This document shows, one piece after another, positions 51,064 to 63,264 of a DNA stretch of 64,000 nt. The stretch is from Planococcus citri (taxonomy: Eukaryota; Arthropoda; Insecta; Hemiptera; Pseudococcidae), in assembly GCF_950023065.1 (NCBI RefSeq), contig NC_088678.1, positions 6,934,580-6,998,579 of the forward strand. Direction: 5' to 3'. The position numbers and the translations under genes were made by a program. How positions within the stretch are numbered: the first letter of the stretch is position 1; each line of letters starts with the position of its first letter. Below the pieces are notes generated by a model. It was given only the letters and a program-made list of their open reading frames with translations. It ran no database searches and was not told the origin of the DNA.

Positions 51064-53228
51064 ACAGTGGGACCTGAGCAGAATTTAGGAGGAAAAAAGT
51101 CAAATTGACGGATGCACCTGAAACCTTTGTTTTCTACTTGAAAATACTTTAGAGTAACACATACAATCATTAAAAACTCGCCCCACCCACTTTTCCTGGA
51201 ATTACAGATACAGGAACTTCAATGTTCTAGGAATGTGAAAAATGGTGAAGGTAATGTTGATAAGTGCGCGGTGTTGTACATTTCAAGTTTGCGTGAGTTA
51301 AATAGTAGGTAGGAAAATTCTGAAACATGGAAATGAAAGCTGAAGGGATGTAGATTCTATTAATGTACTTAATTTTGAATTTACAATTATTTATAATGTA
51401 ATTATAAGCTGTTGAAGTTGGAGAAAAAATTTGTAATTTTGAAATTTTCAAAAAAATGGTAAACTTGGCTTTCAAAAATTGGGGTGTAAGTTAAAAAAAT
51501 TTCAAATGCGAGAAAATGTGACACCAAGTGTAGACTTTTGAAAGAATCGAAAATTTTTTGCAACTGAGCTTTAGTTGGTTTGCAATTTTTGGTTTTAGCA
51601 GCCAAAAACGTTGAAATTTTGCAAAAAAAACTGTTATATTTAGTCATTTTTTTTTCTATCTAAAAATTTTTTCAGAAAAATGGTTTTGGGCTCAAAAGAC
51701 GCGAAATTTTATGCTGTTTCCAAATCACCTCTCGTATACTGGATTTTTCCAATAATAAGTGCCCAAAAATCGTTTTTTTCTAGAGATTACATCAAAATTA
51801 GTGATTTTCCAAGTACCTGAATTTTCTAATTTCAAATTTTTTAGGGTGAATTCCGGCGGGGGTGTAATGATTTTGGTTTTGAAAGATGCTAAATTTGATA
51901 CCTTCTCATAATTTGTTTCAACCAATGGGATAAGTTTGCAACTTCTCCCCCTATGGTGGAATCAGAATGAAATGGAGGGGGCACGAAACCTTTTTCTATG
52001 GTAATCCAGCTCTTGAGGGGTAAAAATTGTTTTTTTTTTTGGTTCTGAATGCAAATTTCATGTCCGATTTGAAACGTCGTACCCCTAACGTGGTGAACCG
52101 CCACCCCCCCGCCCCTTTATGATCCAAAATCGAAAAAAAATTTAAATACCATGTGACGTATCGTTTGTTATGTTTTTGAGGACGCTGAATCCGAATATCG
52201 ACTTCGTTTTTCGATCTGGCCTTCTCTACCCTTTCCACCCCCTCCCCCACCCTTTATGATCCAAAATTGAAAAAAATAATAGCATGTGGCATATCGTTTG
52301 TTATGTTTTTGGGGATGCTGAGTCCGAATATGCACTTAGTTTTTCGATCTGGCCTTCTCTACCCTTTCCACTCCCTCCCCCCACCTTTTATGATCCAAAA
52401 TTGAAAAAAAAATAATACCATGTGACGTATCGTTTGTTATGTTTTTGGGGACGGTGAATCCGAATATGGACTTAGTTTTTCGATCTGGGCTTCTCTATCC
52501 GTTCCACCTCCTCCCTTGCCCCTTCTTCAGCCAAAATTCAAAAAAAAAATTATAAAACCATTGGACATCCGATTACTATGGACAAAACCTAATAATGGAT
52601 TCGGATTCAGCGCCTCAAAAAACGTATATGAGGATACCCATATTGGTTTATAAACCCATTTTATGATTTTACCCCTTTCCTCCCCCTTTTTCTCACCCTC
52701 AGATGACCATAGACAAAAAACTAATATTGGATTCAGATTCAGCGCCTCAAAAAACATATATGAGAATACCCATATTGGGTTTTAAGCTTATTTTCATGAT
52801 TTTACCCCCTCCCTCTCCCTCTCCCCCACCCCCTGATGACCATAGATAAAAACTACCATCGAATTCGGATTCAGCGCCTCAAAAAACATACATGAGAATA
52901 CCCAATTACCCATATTCGTTTTTAAGCCTATTTTCATGATTTTACCCCCTCCCTTCCCCTCTCCCACACCCCCTGATGACCATAGATGAAAACTACCATC
53001 GAATTCGGATTCATCGCCTCAAAAAACATACATGAGGACACCCATATTGGTTTTTAAACCTATTTTTATGATTTTACCCCCTCCCCTCACCCCCCTAATG
53101 CCCATAGTCAAAAATTGATATCATATTCAGATTCAGCGCTAAAAAATACTTCTAGTCAGACATATTCCAAAATTACTACATTCAAAGGGACTTTTTTCCT
53201 CCTAAATTCTGCTCAGGTCCCACTGTGC
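51064..53228. mobile_element. 2.2-kb inverted-repeat element inside the LINE
   Basis: ACAGTGGGACCTGAGCAGAA at 51064 continues with TTTAGGAGGAAAAAAGTC, and the exact reverse complement ends at 53228. The LINE frame resumes outside both ends. The interior contains an AT-rich part (51240-51900) and two opposed arrays: GACGCTGAATCCGAATAT units (52130-52560) and the complementary ATTCGGATTCAGCGCCTCAA units (52560-53130). The CAGTGGGACC-type end could fit hAT-like elements, but no clear 8-bp duplication was found. Confidence 0.75.
52130..53130. repeat. Opposed minisatellites (GACGCTGAATCCGAATAT and its complement)
   Basis: Three units of ~150 bp with TATCGTTTGTTATGTTTTTG and GACGCTGAATCCGAATAT are followed by four or five units of ~130 bp with CGGATTCAGCGCCTCAAAAA, a variant of the complement. 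Both sets contain long pyrimidine tracts (CCCCTCCC). The arrangement is a foldback built of tandem units. Confidence 0.75.
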
Positions 53229-54415
53229 AGCATCTCTTGTATGTGAGGGTTCGATCTAGTGTGATTCCTAGGTACTTGGGGGGTTCACAGTTCTCCAGCT
53301 GCACTCCCTCCCCACACCAGCTTCAATGTGCACTTCGCCTTTGCATTCTTCAGGTGGAAGCTACACACTTGAGTTTTAGATGGGTTTGGCCTGAGGGCAT
53401 TATCCACATAGTAGGTCTGTAGTCTGTTCAGGGTTTCCTGCAACATTTCTTATACCTCTATGTGTGTGTCCCCTTGTGCTGTTGCTGCTAGGTCATCTGC
53501 ATACAGGAAGTGTCTCGTCTGGTCTCCCTGATTGGCTAGTCATTTGTGTATATATCGAACAAGATTGGGGCAAGAACACTCCCCTGTAGCAGTCCATTCT
53601 TTTGCCTTCTCCCTCTACTGGACTTTCCCATGTGGGTTACATAGAACATCCTGTTACTGAGCATAGATTTAATGATGGTGGTGAAATTGTGATCCTCGGT
53701 GACTTCATATACTTTCTTGCATAGTAGGGGGTGGTTCACAGTATCATATGCAGCAGTTAGATCAACAAACACTGCACCTGTGATTTTTTTCTTCTCAAAC
53801 CCATCTTCAATGTGTTGTATGAGGTTGGTGGCCTGGCTTGTACAGCTTTTCCCCTGGCAAAAACCAGCTTGTTGAGGGATAAGTCTGTCATCAATTATGT
53901 CCTGTACTCTATTGAGAAATAGTCGCTCGAATAGCTTATAGCAATGGCACAGGAGTGAGATGGGTCTGTAGCTCTTCCTATCATCAGGGTCTTTCCCAAG
54001 TTTAAGAAGTGCTACTACCTTTGACTTCTGCCAGAGCTTCGGCATCCTTGCTGTCTTTTTGCCACATTACTGAAAAGGTTGGTCAGCCACTTGATACCCA
54101 TTGGCCCAATTCTCTTAATCTGCTCACTGTGTATACCATCTGAGCCAGCTGCCTTGCTATTTTTGAGTGACTTGATCACACCTGTGACTTCTTGGATGGT
54201 GAAGGGGGTGCTCAGGTGGTTGTTTTCTTCACCTTCAGTTCTCATCCACGTACTCTTCTGGATTTTGATTGGAGCTTGCCATTTTCAACCAGCTGACTAG
54301 CTTTTTCATTTGGTGTAACCTTGGGAATGGATGGGCAGCTTGTTTTCTCTCCATTGAGGCGCTTGATGAGTTTCCAGGCCTTGGAGCTGTCCTTGGCCAA
54401 GTCCTAGTAATTCTT
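53229..54415 (-). pseudogene. LINE reverse transcriptase fragment
   Basis: Minus-strand frames at 54015-54245 (VIKSLKNSKAAGSDGIHSE) and 53536-54045 (SYRPISLLCHCYKLFERL, VFVDLTAAYDTVNHPLL, GLLQGSVLAPILFDIY) carry the successive RT blocks. The YADD catalytic box is at 53492-53503, in a different frame from the preceding block. At least two frameshifts and stops break it. Sequence upstream of about 54415 no longer reads as LINE. Confidence 0.8.
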
Positions 54416-57400
54416 CCTTTGAGAGCTGAGTAAAATACGAGAATTCAAACTGTCAAAGATGGAATTTTTGGGAATTTTTCATTACCTACTTTCAACTTTT
54501 ACAAACAAAGCGAGGAAAATCAACACGCTTCATTATACATTCTAAATAGTAATTTGCTGGGTAATACATTCGAAAATAAAATATCGAACGAAATGACGAT
54601 TTTCTTGACCTTGGGAAATTTTCCTATTTGTATCTAGGACAACGTGAAATAAGGATTATTTATGTAATCACTTTTAACCTTGTATTTACGACACAACCCT
54701 TGGTATGTATTATCGTTTTCTAGACCGAGCACACTGACTCAACATACCTCCAACATTACAGTTCTACCTATATAGCTTAATCACTAATCAGTATTTCGAT
54801 TCAGCAATATCAAATTCGATTGAATGCATCGCACATAAGAAATAATATGAAAAATACTCGAACGTTTGGTTTTTTTCCCTACATGCACTCTGTTTTTTTT
54901 TTTGTGTTTTTTCTATATTTTTCCATATAAATCTTGTATACTTGGTTAGCGAATCAAAACGGAACTCGACTATAATAATTTGTAAACAAGGAATATAAAA
55001 TATTCGTCGAAAAAGACAACTTAATTTCGCAACTTGCTCGTGTACCTCGTACCTACCTACATACGCGGGAGAGATAATGAACTTTAGAAACGCTTAACTA
55101 GCTTCGATGTAGCTTCACGGATGCGACGCCGGTGTCGTAAGTTGGAGCCAGTGAGTCCCAAAGGTGAGCGTACGTGGAATGTTGTTTTATACGCGAATGG
55201 AACGCTTCAAGTTGCGCAAAATTTACAATCGCGACGAGATATGAGGGTAAAGTTTGCAAGTTTTACCGAGGAGAAGACGGTTGTTTTCTTTGAGTTTGCG
55301 GCAATATATTATGAATTTTTATGCGACTAATCGAATCTGTCAAGAAAATAATACCTACGACGTGTGTGAAAGTTGACTAAGTAGGTATGTTTTTGAAGCA
55401 CGAGGAAGTACATATAAGGGGCCATTTCGCCGAACAAAATGATGACTTAATACTGCCAGGATCAAATATTCGGAAGAATTTTTCAAAAACTTGTGAGACA
55501 ATTTTTAACGAATTCAAAGCAGCTGACATTTTTCATTGGTGGAGTACTTTGGAGTCTTATTTGAACTCTCCTTTATCAAGTTGAAAATTTCCTGTGCCAG
55601 TTGGGATACTTCCCTTCTGAGGGAATGAAAGCATCATTCGTGCTTTACCATTTTTTGGGGAACCCATAAAAATATTTCAAGCAGAATCAGAAGACTTGAA
55701 CCATTTCACATGGCATGACTCCTCTACCCCTCCTCCCTTCTCACGAAAATACACTGCAAAATTTGGAAATTTCCAAATTCATTCTATAAATATATCGAGA
55801 GAAATACGTACGTAATTTGCTAAAAACAAAACACGAGTTTTTTTTCCTCTTTACGCGAAACAAATCCTGCAGCGATATTCGCGCGATGCTTATTTCAATA
55901 TAGAAGTTATGAAACGCAGAGCTTCAGTTGGAAAATTCGATTCCGTTCTTCTTTTCTGCTCACTAATTATATGAAAACATTTACAATATTCTGCGAAACG
56001 ATAATCGACACAAAGTGTAGGAATATAGCTGACTACGTTTAAACAGAGAGAACACGAAACGCGAAAGGAAATATATTAACATTTTGTAGATTCCTTCATT
56101 TTAATCTACTTAAGGAGCAATTTCCCTTAATTTCATTCCTTTATATATAAGCGGGGGTTTTCTTTATTTTTTTTTTTTTTGCGTATTTCTTAAATTAAAT
56201 TTAAATTACAAGACGAAACAATTTCACTATAACACCGAAATCACTCAATTATTTTTATAATGCTTCGCTTACATCTTTGATAAAATAAACAATTACTACG
56301 AGTTTAATCGGACTATTCTGGCGGACGGTTTGTTAAATATTCCTCTATAAAAAAAAAGTCCGTGAGCGCAAATACAACGAAATACGAGTAAAAAAACGAA
56401 GAAGAAAAAACAGAACTGAACCATAAATCGCATTTAAATATTAAACTCCTCGTCGTAACCATAAACCGTATTTTTATTTCAGTCGAGGAGAAAAATCTGA
56501 AAACAAAATAGCAACTGACGGATACATTTTTTTCACTCGATTGCTTCTCACGAAAGGCTGCAAAAATTTCGTGTAATTTCAACTGCTGCGTTTCGCCATG
56601 ACAGAGCTGTGTGCGGGGAATATATGCTGACTAAATACGAGTACTAGGTCGTGTCGTTTTTTCCCTCCTTAATCGAATTCAAAAGAAGGGGCGAAACGTT
56701 GTCAACCGCCAAAAAGAACTTGTATGCCCGACAGCTGGTGCTTTTTATGGTAAAACATACAAATACTATAATGCCTTTAAGGTTGCTCGACGTTGGTAAG
56801 TTTTCAAGATGCGGAAAAAAAAAGTTGTCCAAATTGTCACGCGCTCTAAACAACATATTTACTTGGAAAATGCTCCCAACATTACACGCCGCGTGAAAAA
56901 TCTTTCGGTGAAAAGTTCGAGGTACCATATACAGCGAATAAAGTTTATATCGAATTTCACTCTTCCTGGAGTTCGACTTTATCGTCGTTATAGCCAGTAA
57001 AATTGAAATTTTATTCGACCAGTCATTTTTAATCACACAACAACAGTCGACTCGACTCTACTCGCGTGTACTTGGAATGTAAATTTATTGCAGTAAGTAT
57101 TGAATTGGTGTACCATATTTGAACCAAGTTGCGAGCTACTATAAACTGCAGCCTATTCGTATATTTATGTACGAATGCGATCCGGCATGGCGTAGAATGG
57201 CAGATCGTCTACGAATAATTTAATTCGACGCGAACGTTGTCATATTTAACACGCTACCGGTGCACTATGATTTGATTAAACTAATTGCCATACCGTCGTG
57301 TACGTTTAAACGGCTCATTTTGAATTCTTCAAGTGTATTCCTAGTTCTACGTACCATACCAATGCTAATACTCTTGCTCTTCTGTCAGCACTATCGCCAC

Positions 57401-57830
57401 CTCCTCTGTGCGTCGTCGTTTGCATGTATTTAATCGAATTCTCCCCCTGTTAGCCTGTCTGTACGTTGTAAAATTCACCAGCTTGTACATCACTATAATA
57501 TAGCAATTGGTTGAAAAAAATGATGCTACAAATTTCGCTAATTGGCTGATATTATTATTATTTTTTGGTAGTTCAAGAGATGAACAACCGCGAGATTAAT
57601 TTGTCGCGTGTGACCTCCAGCCGCCTTGATAATTGGTGTAAATTAACGACTGCTTAATTAACTAGCTCGAATTTATGTGTAAATCTCACATAATTTTATC
57701 TTGGCTTTTGAGCGGAGACCCAAGCGAAGAGTTGTTCCAATTCTTTTACACTTGATTGATCTCACAAAGAGGGTGGATTCGAGTTTATTGGAAAGGAAGG
57801 TGAAGGATTTCATTTCCAAGGTACCCTATC
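54416..57830. other. Low-repeat sequence without a supported gene
   Basis: Non-repetitive, moderately AT-rich sequence. A possible short exon at 55121-55164 (plus) has an ATG and ends CCCAAAG|GTGAGC, but no acceptor or partner exon was found. Frames at 55387-55584, 56313-56582 and 56644-57036 have no recognised domain. Confidence 0.35.
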
Positions 57831-57832
57831 GT

Positions 57833-57961
57833 TCGGCAGGTATATGAAAATAGGAATAATTGCACCCCCTCCCTTCCTCCCTGAGATCCTCTGAGACAAT
57901 TTTTACCTGCAAGGGAACATCCTGAGGAACATTTCAAAGCAAACTTGCCAAAAAAAAAGTT
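57833..57961 (+). repeat. Solo arm fragment of the foldback family
   Basis: The sequence follows the outer arm of the 10633 element: TCGGCAGGTATATGAAAATAG, GGAATAATTGCACCCCCTCC, GAGACAATTTTT, GGGAACATCCTGAGGAACAT and AACTTGCCAAAAAAAAAGTTG. It then diverges, before the AAAATGGCGGCC block. No second arm is present nearby. Confidence 0.75.
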
Positions 57962-58149
57962 GACGACAGTTGAAAAATCCCTGCAGCCTCCAGAATGGAC
58001 CAAAACTGGAATTGGTCTTATTGTTTCACTTTGCTTTAAAAAATTTATATCTCATGTCAAAGTCTGAAATAAGCTTTGAAATATCTCTAGCCTACTTATT
58101 CAAGAACGCCACAATAACCATTAGGAAGAGACTGCTATGTAACTTTCTA

Positions 58150-58545
58150 CAATAAAATACTATCAGGTGCTGCCATACCTGAAGATTTCCATACAGCAGT
58201 CGTAATACCAATTTTGAAAAAAGGAGACTGCAACGACCCAGGAATCTACCGTGGAATAAGTCTATTAAATGCTGCTTACAAAATACTTGCAAAAATGCTA
58301 ATGAGAAGAATTGAGAGCCATGCGGAAGCAATATTATTGGAATGCCAAAATGGATTTCAAAAGGGAAGATTGTGCATAGATGGAGTATACTCAACAAAGC
58401 TGTTGATGGAGAAGAGATGAAAATATAACCTAGAAACCCACATGTGCTTTGTTGATCTGGAGAAGGCACACAATCAAGTACAGAGGAAGGTGTTGTTTGA
58501 AATCCTAAGGAAAATCGAAGTGAACAAACAAATCAATGGCTTGGT
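58150..58545 (+). pseudogene. LINE (RTE-like) reverse transcriptase fragment
   Basis: The plus-strand frame reads AVVIPILKKGDCNDPGIYRG then ISLLNAAYKI, and after a stop at 58418-58420 continues ETHMCFVDLEKAHNQVQRK, matching RT blocks of RTE-like LINEs. An in-frame stop and a missing YxDD part show it is dead. Further fragments of what may be the same copy are at 59640-60215 and 61085-61250. Confidence 0.7.
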
Positions 58546-58554
58546 ACATATAAA

Positions 58555-58850
58555 AACCTCGTAAGTCCAGTTTTTTTTCGAAAATGCTTGTTTTGTGGTT
58601 TTTGTAGTAAAAAAAAAAACGAGGAATCCGAATTTGAAAACCTTGTAAGTCTTAAACGCACCCTAGCACTCTAATCAACGAAAATCTAACATTAAAAAAC
58701 ACGTAAGTCCGACATACGAGGTAAGCACAAGAACTTCATCAATTGTAAATTTGAAAACCTGGTAAGTCCTTGTTAAAAACCTCGTAAGTTGTACGTAAGT
58801 ACGATGAAAATCTCATATGTTCTTTTTAGAAACCTCGCATGTCCTTTCAA
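58555..58850 (+). repeat. Cluster of AACCTCGTAAGTCC-like words
   Basis: At least six short words of form AAAACCTCGTAAGTCC or variants occur at irregular 25-70-bp spacing. Each contains GTAAG, a 5' splice-site-like core. The block separates two LINE fragments. Confidence 0.7.
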
Positions 58851-58919
58851 AGCGCATTAATCAACTAATTATAATTGATGAATCTATAAAATATCGTCAG
58901 GTCATACCCTTAAGCCCCT

Positions 58920-59600
58920 AAAATTGGTGAGCTGTTCAGTCCTTCTGAGGAACTGTAGAAGAATTGCTCGCCGATGTGTCATCAAGCTTTTTCTTCAATC
59001 TTCCTCTGCTTCTCCTGCCAGCTGGAGTGTATTCTCTGACATTTCAAGGGGACTGTTTGTCAGGCATTCTATCAATGTGTCTTCGCTATTTCTTTTTGTA
59101 ATCTTTCACCCGTCCAATGATTGGCTCTGCTCTGATCTCCTTCAGGATACCTTTGTTCCTTTTTCTATCATGTCTCATATATGTACTCTCATTTCTACTG
59201 CATTTACTCTGCTTTTTATATCCTTTCTCATTGTCCATCTTTTGCTTCCATCCAGCAGCATTGGTCTTGCCAGCGTATTGTAGATTCTTATTTGAGTTTT
59301 GGCTCTGACTTTTCTTGGAGGGATGGCTCAGTTTATCATCCCGCTTACTTTCAGGAATGTATTGATCATAAGTTGTGCTTCGACCTCTCCTTCATAAGAT
59401 AGCTCACACCCGAGATATTTAAAGCTACTGACTTGTTCCACTAGCAGTCCATTTACAGCAATTTTACTGCATATTGGCTCTTTCCCTTCTTGTTTTTGAC
59501 AATGAGATGAGATCCTCATTCCATGTTTATCTGCTAGGTTTTTTCTAAAGGTTGTACATCATGCTCTGCAAGTTATCTTCATTGTCAGCAAAGACCACAA
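58920..59600 (-). pseudogene. LINE fragment, opposite orientation
   Basis: Minus-strand frame 59328-59519 includes SSFKYLGCELSYEGE, the usual 'F.YLG..' motif after the RT in several LINE families; the following sequence down to about 58920 reads as degraded C-terminal region with stops and frameshifts. It is a different copy from the plus-strand pieces on either side. Confidence 0.6.
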
Positions 59601-59639
59601 AATTTTAATTTTTGGGATTTTTTCTTATATGTTGAGCTG

Positions 59640-60215
59640 ATGGAAAGGCTCCAGAAAATTTAAAAAGCCAGCAACGAGGCAGGTATGAAGGTCAACAAAG
59701 GAAAAACAAAATTAATGATAATTGATAGGGAGCACAAGAACAGACCTACAATTTTGGGAGATCGATGGCATAGAGGTAGTACAGGACTTTGTGTATCTTG
59801 GTTCGCTGATAAAGAATCAGGGAGACTCAGCTGGAGAAATCAGGAGAAGGTTGGCCATAGCAAAGGCGGCAGTGGGAAAGCTCAATAGGATCTGGAAAAG
59901 CAACAACATCACAAAGATCACAAAACTCAGAATTTGTAAAAATGTTAGTCTTCTCCATCCTCTTGTATGCATCAGAATGCTAGACAATCGGCAAGGCAGA
60001 TCAAGACAAAATCAATGCATTTGAAAAGTACTGCTACAGATGCATGCTAAGGATATCATGGGCACAGAAAAAGAACAAATGCATCAATACTGGAACAATT
60101 GGGATTGAAGAAGAGACTTAGCACAGCCATCAAGAGACGAATATTATGCTATTTCAGACATATAGTGAGGTAGGACTACCTGGAAAAGCTAACAGTCCAT
60201 CTGCACAACAATTGT
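59640..60215 (+). pseudogene. LINE (RTE-like) post-RT fragment
   Basis: Plus-strand frames carry KVNKGKTKLMIID, then in another phase VVQDFVYLGSLIKNQGD and a helical segment IRRRLAIAKAAVGKLNRIWK. These are consecutive blocks downstream of the RT active site in RTE-like LINEs. Frameshifts near 59755 and later stops break it. Confidence 0.7.
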
Positions 60216-61084
60216 CAACGTTGACATTTACATAGACTACGTTTTTTCCCAACATAATGATCAATTAATTATTTAGTAGGAAGCTTCTGTCTGTACAAAA
60301 GCCAGGTAAATGGAAATTTTCAACATTTTCTCATTATTTCTGATACCTTGACATGCCATCTCAACATGTAGATGTAAAATTTGATGCTCGAAATTTACAT
60401 CTACAACTATGTCGACCAATTTTTCAGAATTAAAATTTCTGTTTTAGTGTTTAAAAGTTCAGTAAACATTCAAAAATATGATCTTGTTCAATGAGAAAAA
60501 CAAATTTTTTAGGGCATTGATGAAATTATTCACTTTTCCACAGTTTGGAGTTGTAGATGATATGATGTTGATATTGTGGGTGTATTTGTTGATGTCAAAT
60601 TTCACATCAATATTAACATCGACATGTTGACATGAAAATGGATTAGTTTAGTACTCTTAGATAAAGTATTGCACCATCTTTGATATAAGGAATTTCTGTT
60701 CACCTTTTGGTTATATAGACTTTTCATCTGTACTTCATCAGAAGTGGACTTTGCATCAATGCTGTTTTCAGCATGAGCAATAGCCACATCAGAAAAAATC
60801 ATTTTTGGAAAAAAATTTAAAATTTTTAAACTTAAATTTTATAATTTTACGAAGCAGGAGGTCGACATAAATTTCGATGTGAATGTCGATCCATCCACAT
60901 CCGTCACTTTTGGATGCCCCATGTCGATGTGAATTTCAACCCTGTGTTGAGCCAATTGTTGACACAAATGCAGATCAACATCAGTCGACAATTACATTGA
61001 GAATTAGCTCAACACAGGGTCGAAATTCACATCAACATGGGGCATCCAAAAGTGACGGATGTGGATGGGTTGACATTCACATCA
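60216..61084. mobile_element. Probable inverted-repeat insertion in the LINE
   Basis: The LINE reading stops near 60215 and its last block resumes near 61085. The intervening sequence has TTGTCAACGTTGACATTTAC at its start and GGTTGACATTCACATC at its end and contains a strong hairpin (60868-61083). Words such as GTCGACAT/ATGTCGAT recur throughout. Borders are approximate. Confidence 0.5.
60868..61083. repeat. Hairpin with ~80-bp near-perfect arms
   Basis: CATCCACATCCGTCACTTTT, GGATGCCCCATGTCGATGTG and AATTTCAACCCTGTGTTGAG (about 60893-60952) return as reverse complement (about 61008-61068) with one or two mismatches. The loop is ~55 bp. Confidence 0.85.
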
Positions 61085-61250
61085 AAATTAGCATGGTCAT
61101 TGTTGTACGGGCAAGTCCACATAAATGAGGCAAGATGGCCAGGGGAAGATCACCCACTACAATACATAGGCTTGGTCAAGAAAGCTGCCAAAATGTCACT
61201 GGAAGAATGCACAAGAAGGGCCGAAGACAGATATAAGTAGCTGGAGTGAA
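61085..61250 (+). pseudogene. LINE C-terminal fragment
   Basis: The translation around 61130-61240 (GEDHPLQYIGLVKKAAKMSL then EECTRRAEDRYK) matches the final segment of RTE-like LINE proteins, in which a 'GRPxxR..D.' block precedes a '..A.DR..WR' block. It is displaced from 59640-60215 by the hairpin element. Confidence 0.6.
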
Positions 61251-61349
61251 CTGGTTGCTGGAATTTCATAGTTGCAATGTCTGGATGGAGGCAAGTGAGA
61301 CAGAAGAAAAAGTTTTGGAATGGGAGGGGGGAAGGGGAAATTTCATTAG

Positions 61350-62165
61350 TGAATTTTTGAAAATTCTTCTTCTTGGTGCCATATCACTGGTTGCCGTTTC
61401 TATGACATGACCCAATACACCAACCCCCATCCAACCGTCTGTGTATAGGGTGCTCCCGACACATGCTGGGAAGCTGCACCCAATGGCCTTGCAAATGGAG
61501 TCTGTCCATATCGTGGGGGAGCATCCACACCCTCTTATTCCCTCTACCTTGCCTTGGATGAACAGGGACTCCATTGCATCAGTCCTTGTGACATGCCCAA
61601 AGTGTTTGAGGGTTCTGCTGAGCACCATTGCCACCAGCCTATTCTGGACACCAATTTCCCCCAGGATGGGGACATTGGCCCTTTTCTCTATCCATGGGAT
61701 CCAAAATATTTTCTCCAACACCACATCTCAAGCGCATCAATTCTTCTTATGTCTCCCTCACATACTGTCCAGGGTTCTGACGCATAGAGCAACACTCAGA
61801 AAACCAGAGCATTTACAAGCCTTATCTTTAGGGTCTTAATCACCGTTGCATCTGACCAAGTCTTCTTCAGGCGAGACATGGCACTTCTTGTGATTTGCGC
61901 TCTGGGTCTTATTTCGGCTTCACTGCCTCCTTTGTTATCCACAATGGAACCCAGGTATACAAATTGGTTCACCACTTTGATTCCCTCTATTTCCTGGATC
62001 TCAGGCGAGTTGCTCTCCAGCTGATTCACAATCATAATCTTAGTCTTCGCTTTATTTATCAGCAGGTCATATTTTGCACTAACTTTCCTCCAGGCATTTC
62101 AGAAAACTGGTCATATTTTCGACACTTGAGGTTATGAGGGTTGTGTCATCAGCATAAGTAGTTAA
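61350..62165 (-). pseudogene. LINE (RTE-like) post-RT fragment, minus strand
   Basis: Minus-strand frame 61796-62035 reads GIKVVNQFVYLGSIVDNKGG then a basic helical stretch ending SRLKKTWSDA; frame 61266-61724 reads RTLKHFGHVTRTDAMESLF then a Cys/Gly stretch, the usual 'FGH..R' block. The two frames differ in phase and the RT itself is missing. This is a separate copy from the plus-strand pieces. Confidence 0.7.
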
Positions 62166-63000
62166 GGAGGTACTCTACGATCAGGTGCAAGATATGCAAC
62201 CCGCAACACACGCAACGTTGGCTCGCGAGTACAGTACGGTGTGGGTAATGTCATAGGCGGGGTGAGGAGGGAAACTGGTTCGCGCACACGTGGTGGAATG
62301 CTGGCTTAGGTGGCGGGGGTGAGGGAGGATATTAAATTGATATTGATTGACGAATTAATTAATTAATTTAATTAAAACACTGGTACATATCAATATGATC
62401 GATCAATTAATTAAATATTTCATTGATTCAGAATAATTATCACAATTGATTTCTTTAATTAAAATATTCATAATCAATTTTGCCAATTACGATTATATAT
62501 GAACAAATGGAAATATCAACCCCCTTCTGCCCCCCCCCCCTTCATATAGATGGACTGATTGATTGATTTCTTCAATTAAAATAATTATCAGTGATTTTAA
62601 TCGTAGGTATGTACAGGCATTATGGATACAGTAAATTAGTACTAGACTTTTTCTATTCTTTTCCATATCCTTCCACCCACACATCAATATTTTAAATCCC
62701 TACAATATTCAGACGTTTCTAGACTGAATAAGAATTCCTTAAAAGACAAGCCTTTGGTCAACAATAGCTACAGACATGTGTCGCCACTTTATACATTAGA
62801 AAAAAAAAGTCATTAATCTTTCTTGTTCTTCTAGAAATGTGTGATGTAGAAGTACAAAGAAATTCTGTCTTGGAAAGATCTGGAAATGGAAGAAAGTAGA
62901 AAGCAGGTATACTTTGAGAACAGGTTTTCTGTTTCCAAGGGAGGGTATATGGAGAAAGAGCTAGAATGTAAGGGTGAGATTTTAGAATCTATATAAGAAA
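62166..63000. other. Intergenic sequence upstream of the F-box gene
   Basis: A short GC-richer stretch (62170-62325) is followed by AT-rich sequence with loosely repeated ATTGATTTCTTCAATTAAAA words (62330-62620). No gene is visible. Confidence 0.4.
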
Positions 63001-63157
63001 GTAGTTGGTCAGTGGAGGTTTCAGTTGTTAATTTGTGCATTTGTGATTTTTTCAAAGAGTTTATTCTGCTAGTGCTGTGTGATTCTGTACTTTTTCTGTA
63101 CTGTGTATCTGTGTGTTTATTTTTCAAATCTTTTGAATGAACATATTTTTCAAAATT

Positions 63158-63181
63158 GTGTACTGTGTACTGTGTACTGTG
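63158..63181 (+). repeat. (TGTGTAC)n-type short tandem repeat
   Basis: TGTGTACTG occurs three times in a row, just before the probable gene start at 63265. Confidence 0.8.
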
Positions 63182-63264
63182 GAATAAAGTGAAGTGAATC
63201 GTCAAACTTAAATTATTCACGAACTGTTTCAATTTTTTTGTGGTAAATATTTCGTTTTTCAAAA

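Larger units (their letters stand above)
49649..54415 (-). mobile_element. LINE (jockey-like) copy, broken by two inverted-repeat insertions
   Basis: Three blocks in the same orientation form one reverse-transcriptase element: 53229-54415, 50819-51063 and 49649-50187. The gaps are filled by two inverted-repeat elements (51064-53228 and 50188-50818). At its 3' end the minus strand finishes in a (GAA)n tail (49649-49669), a common LINE ending. Frameshifts within the blocks show it is dead. The 5' part, including any endonuclease, is missing. The jockey-like label rests on the look of RT and C-terminal motifs. Confidence 0.75.
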
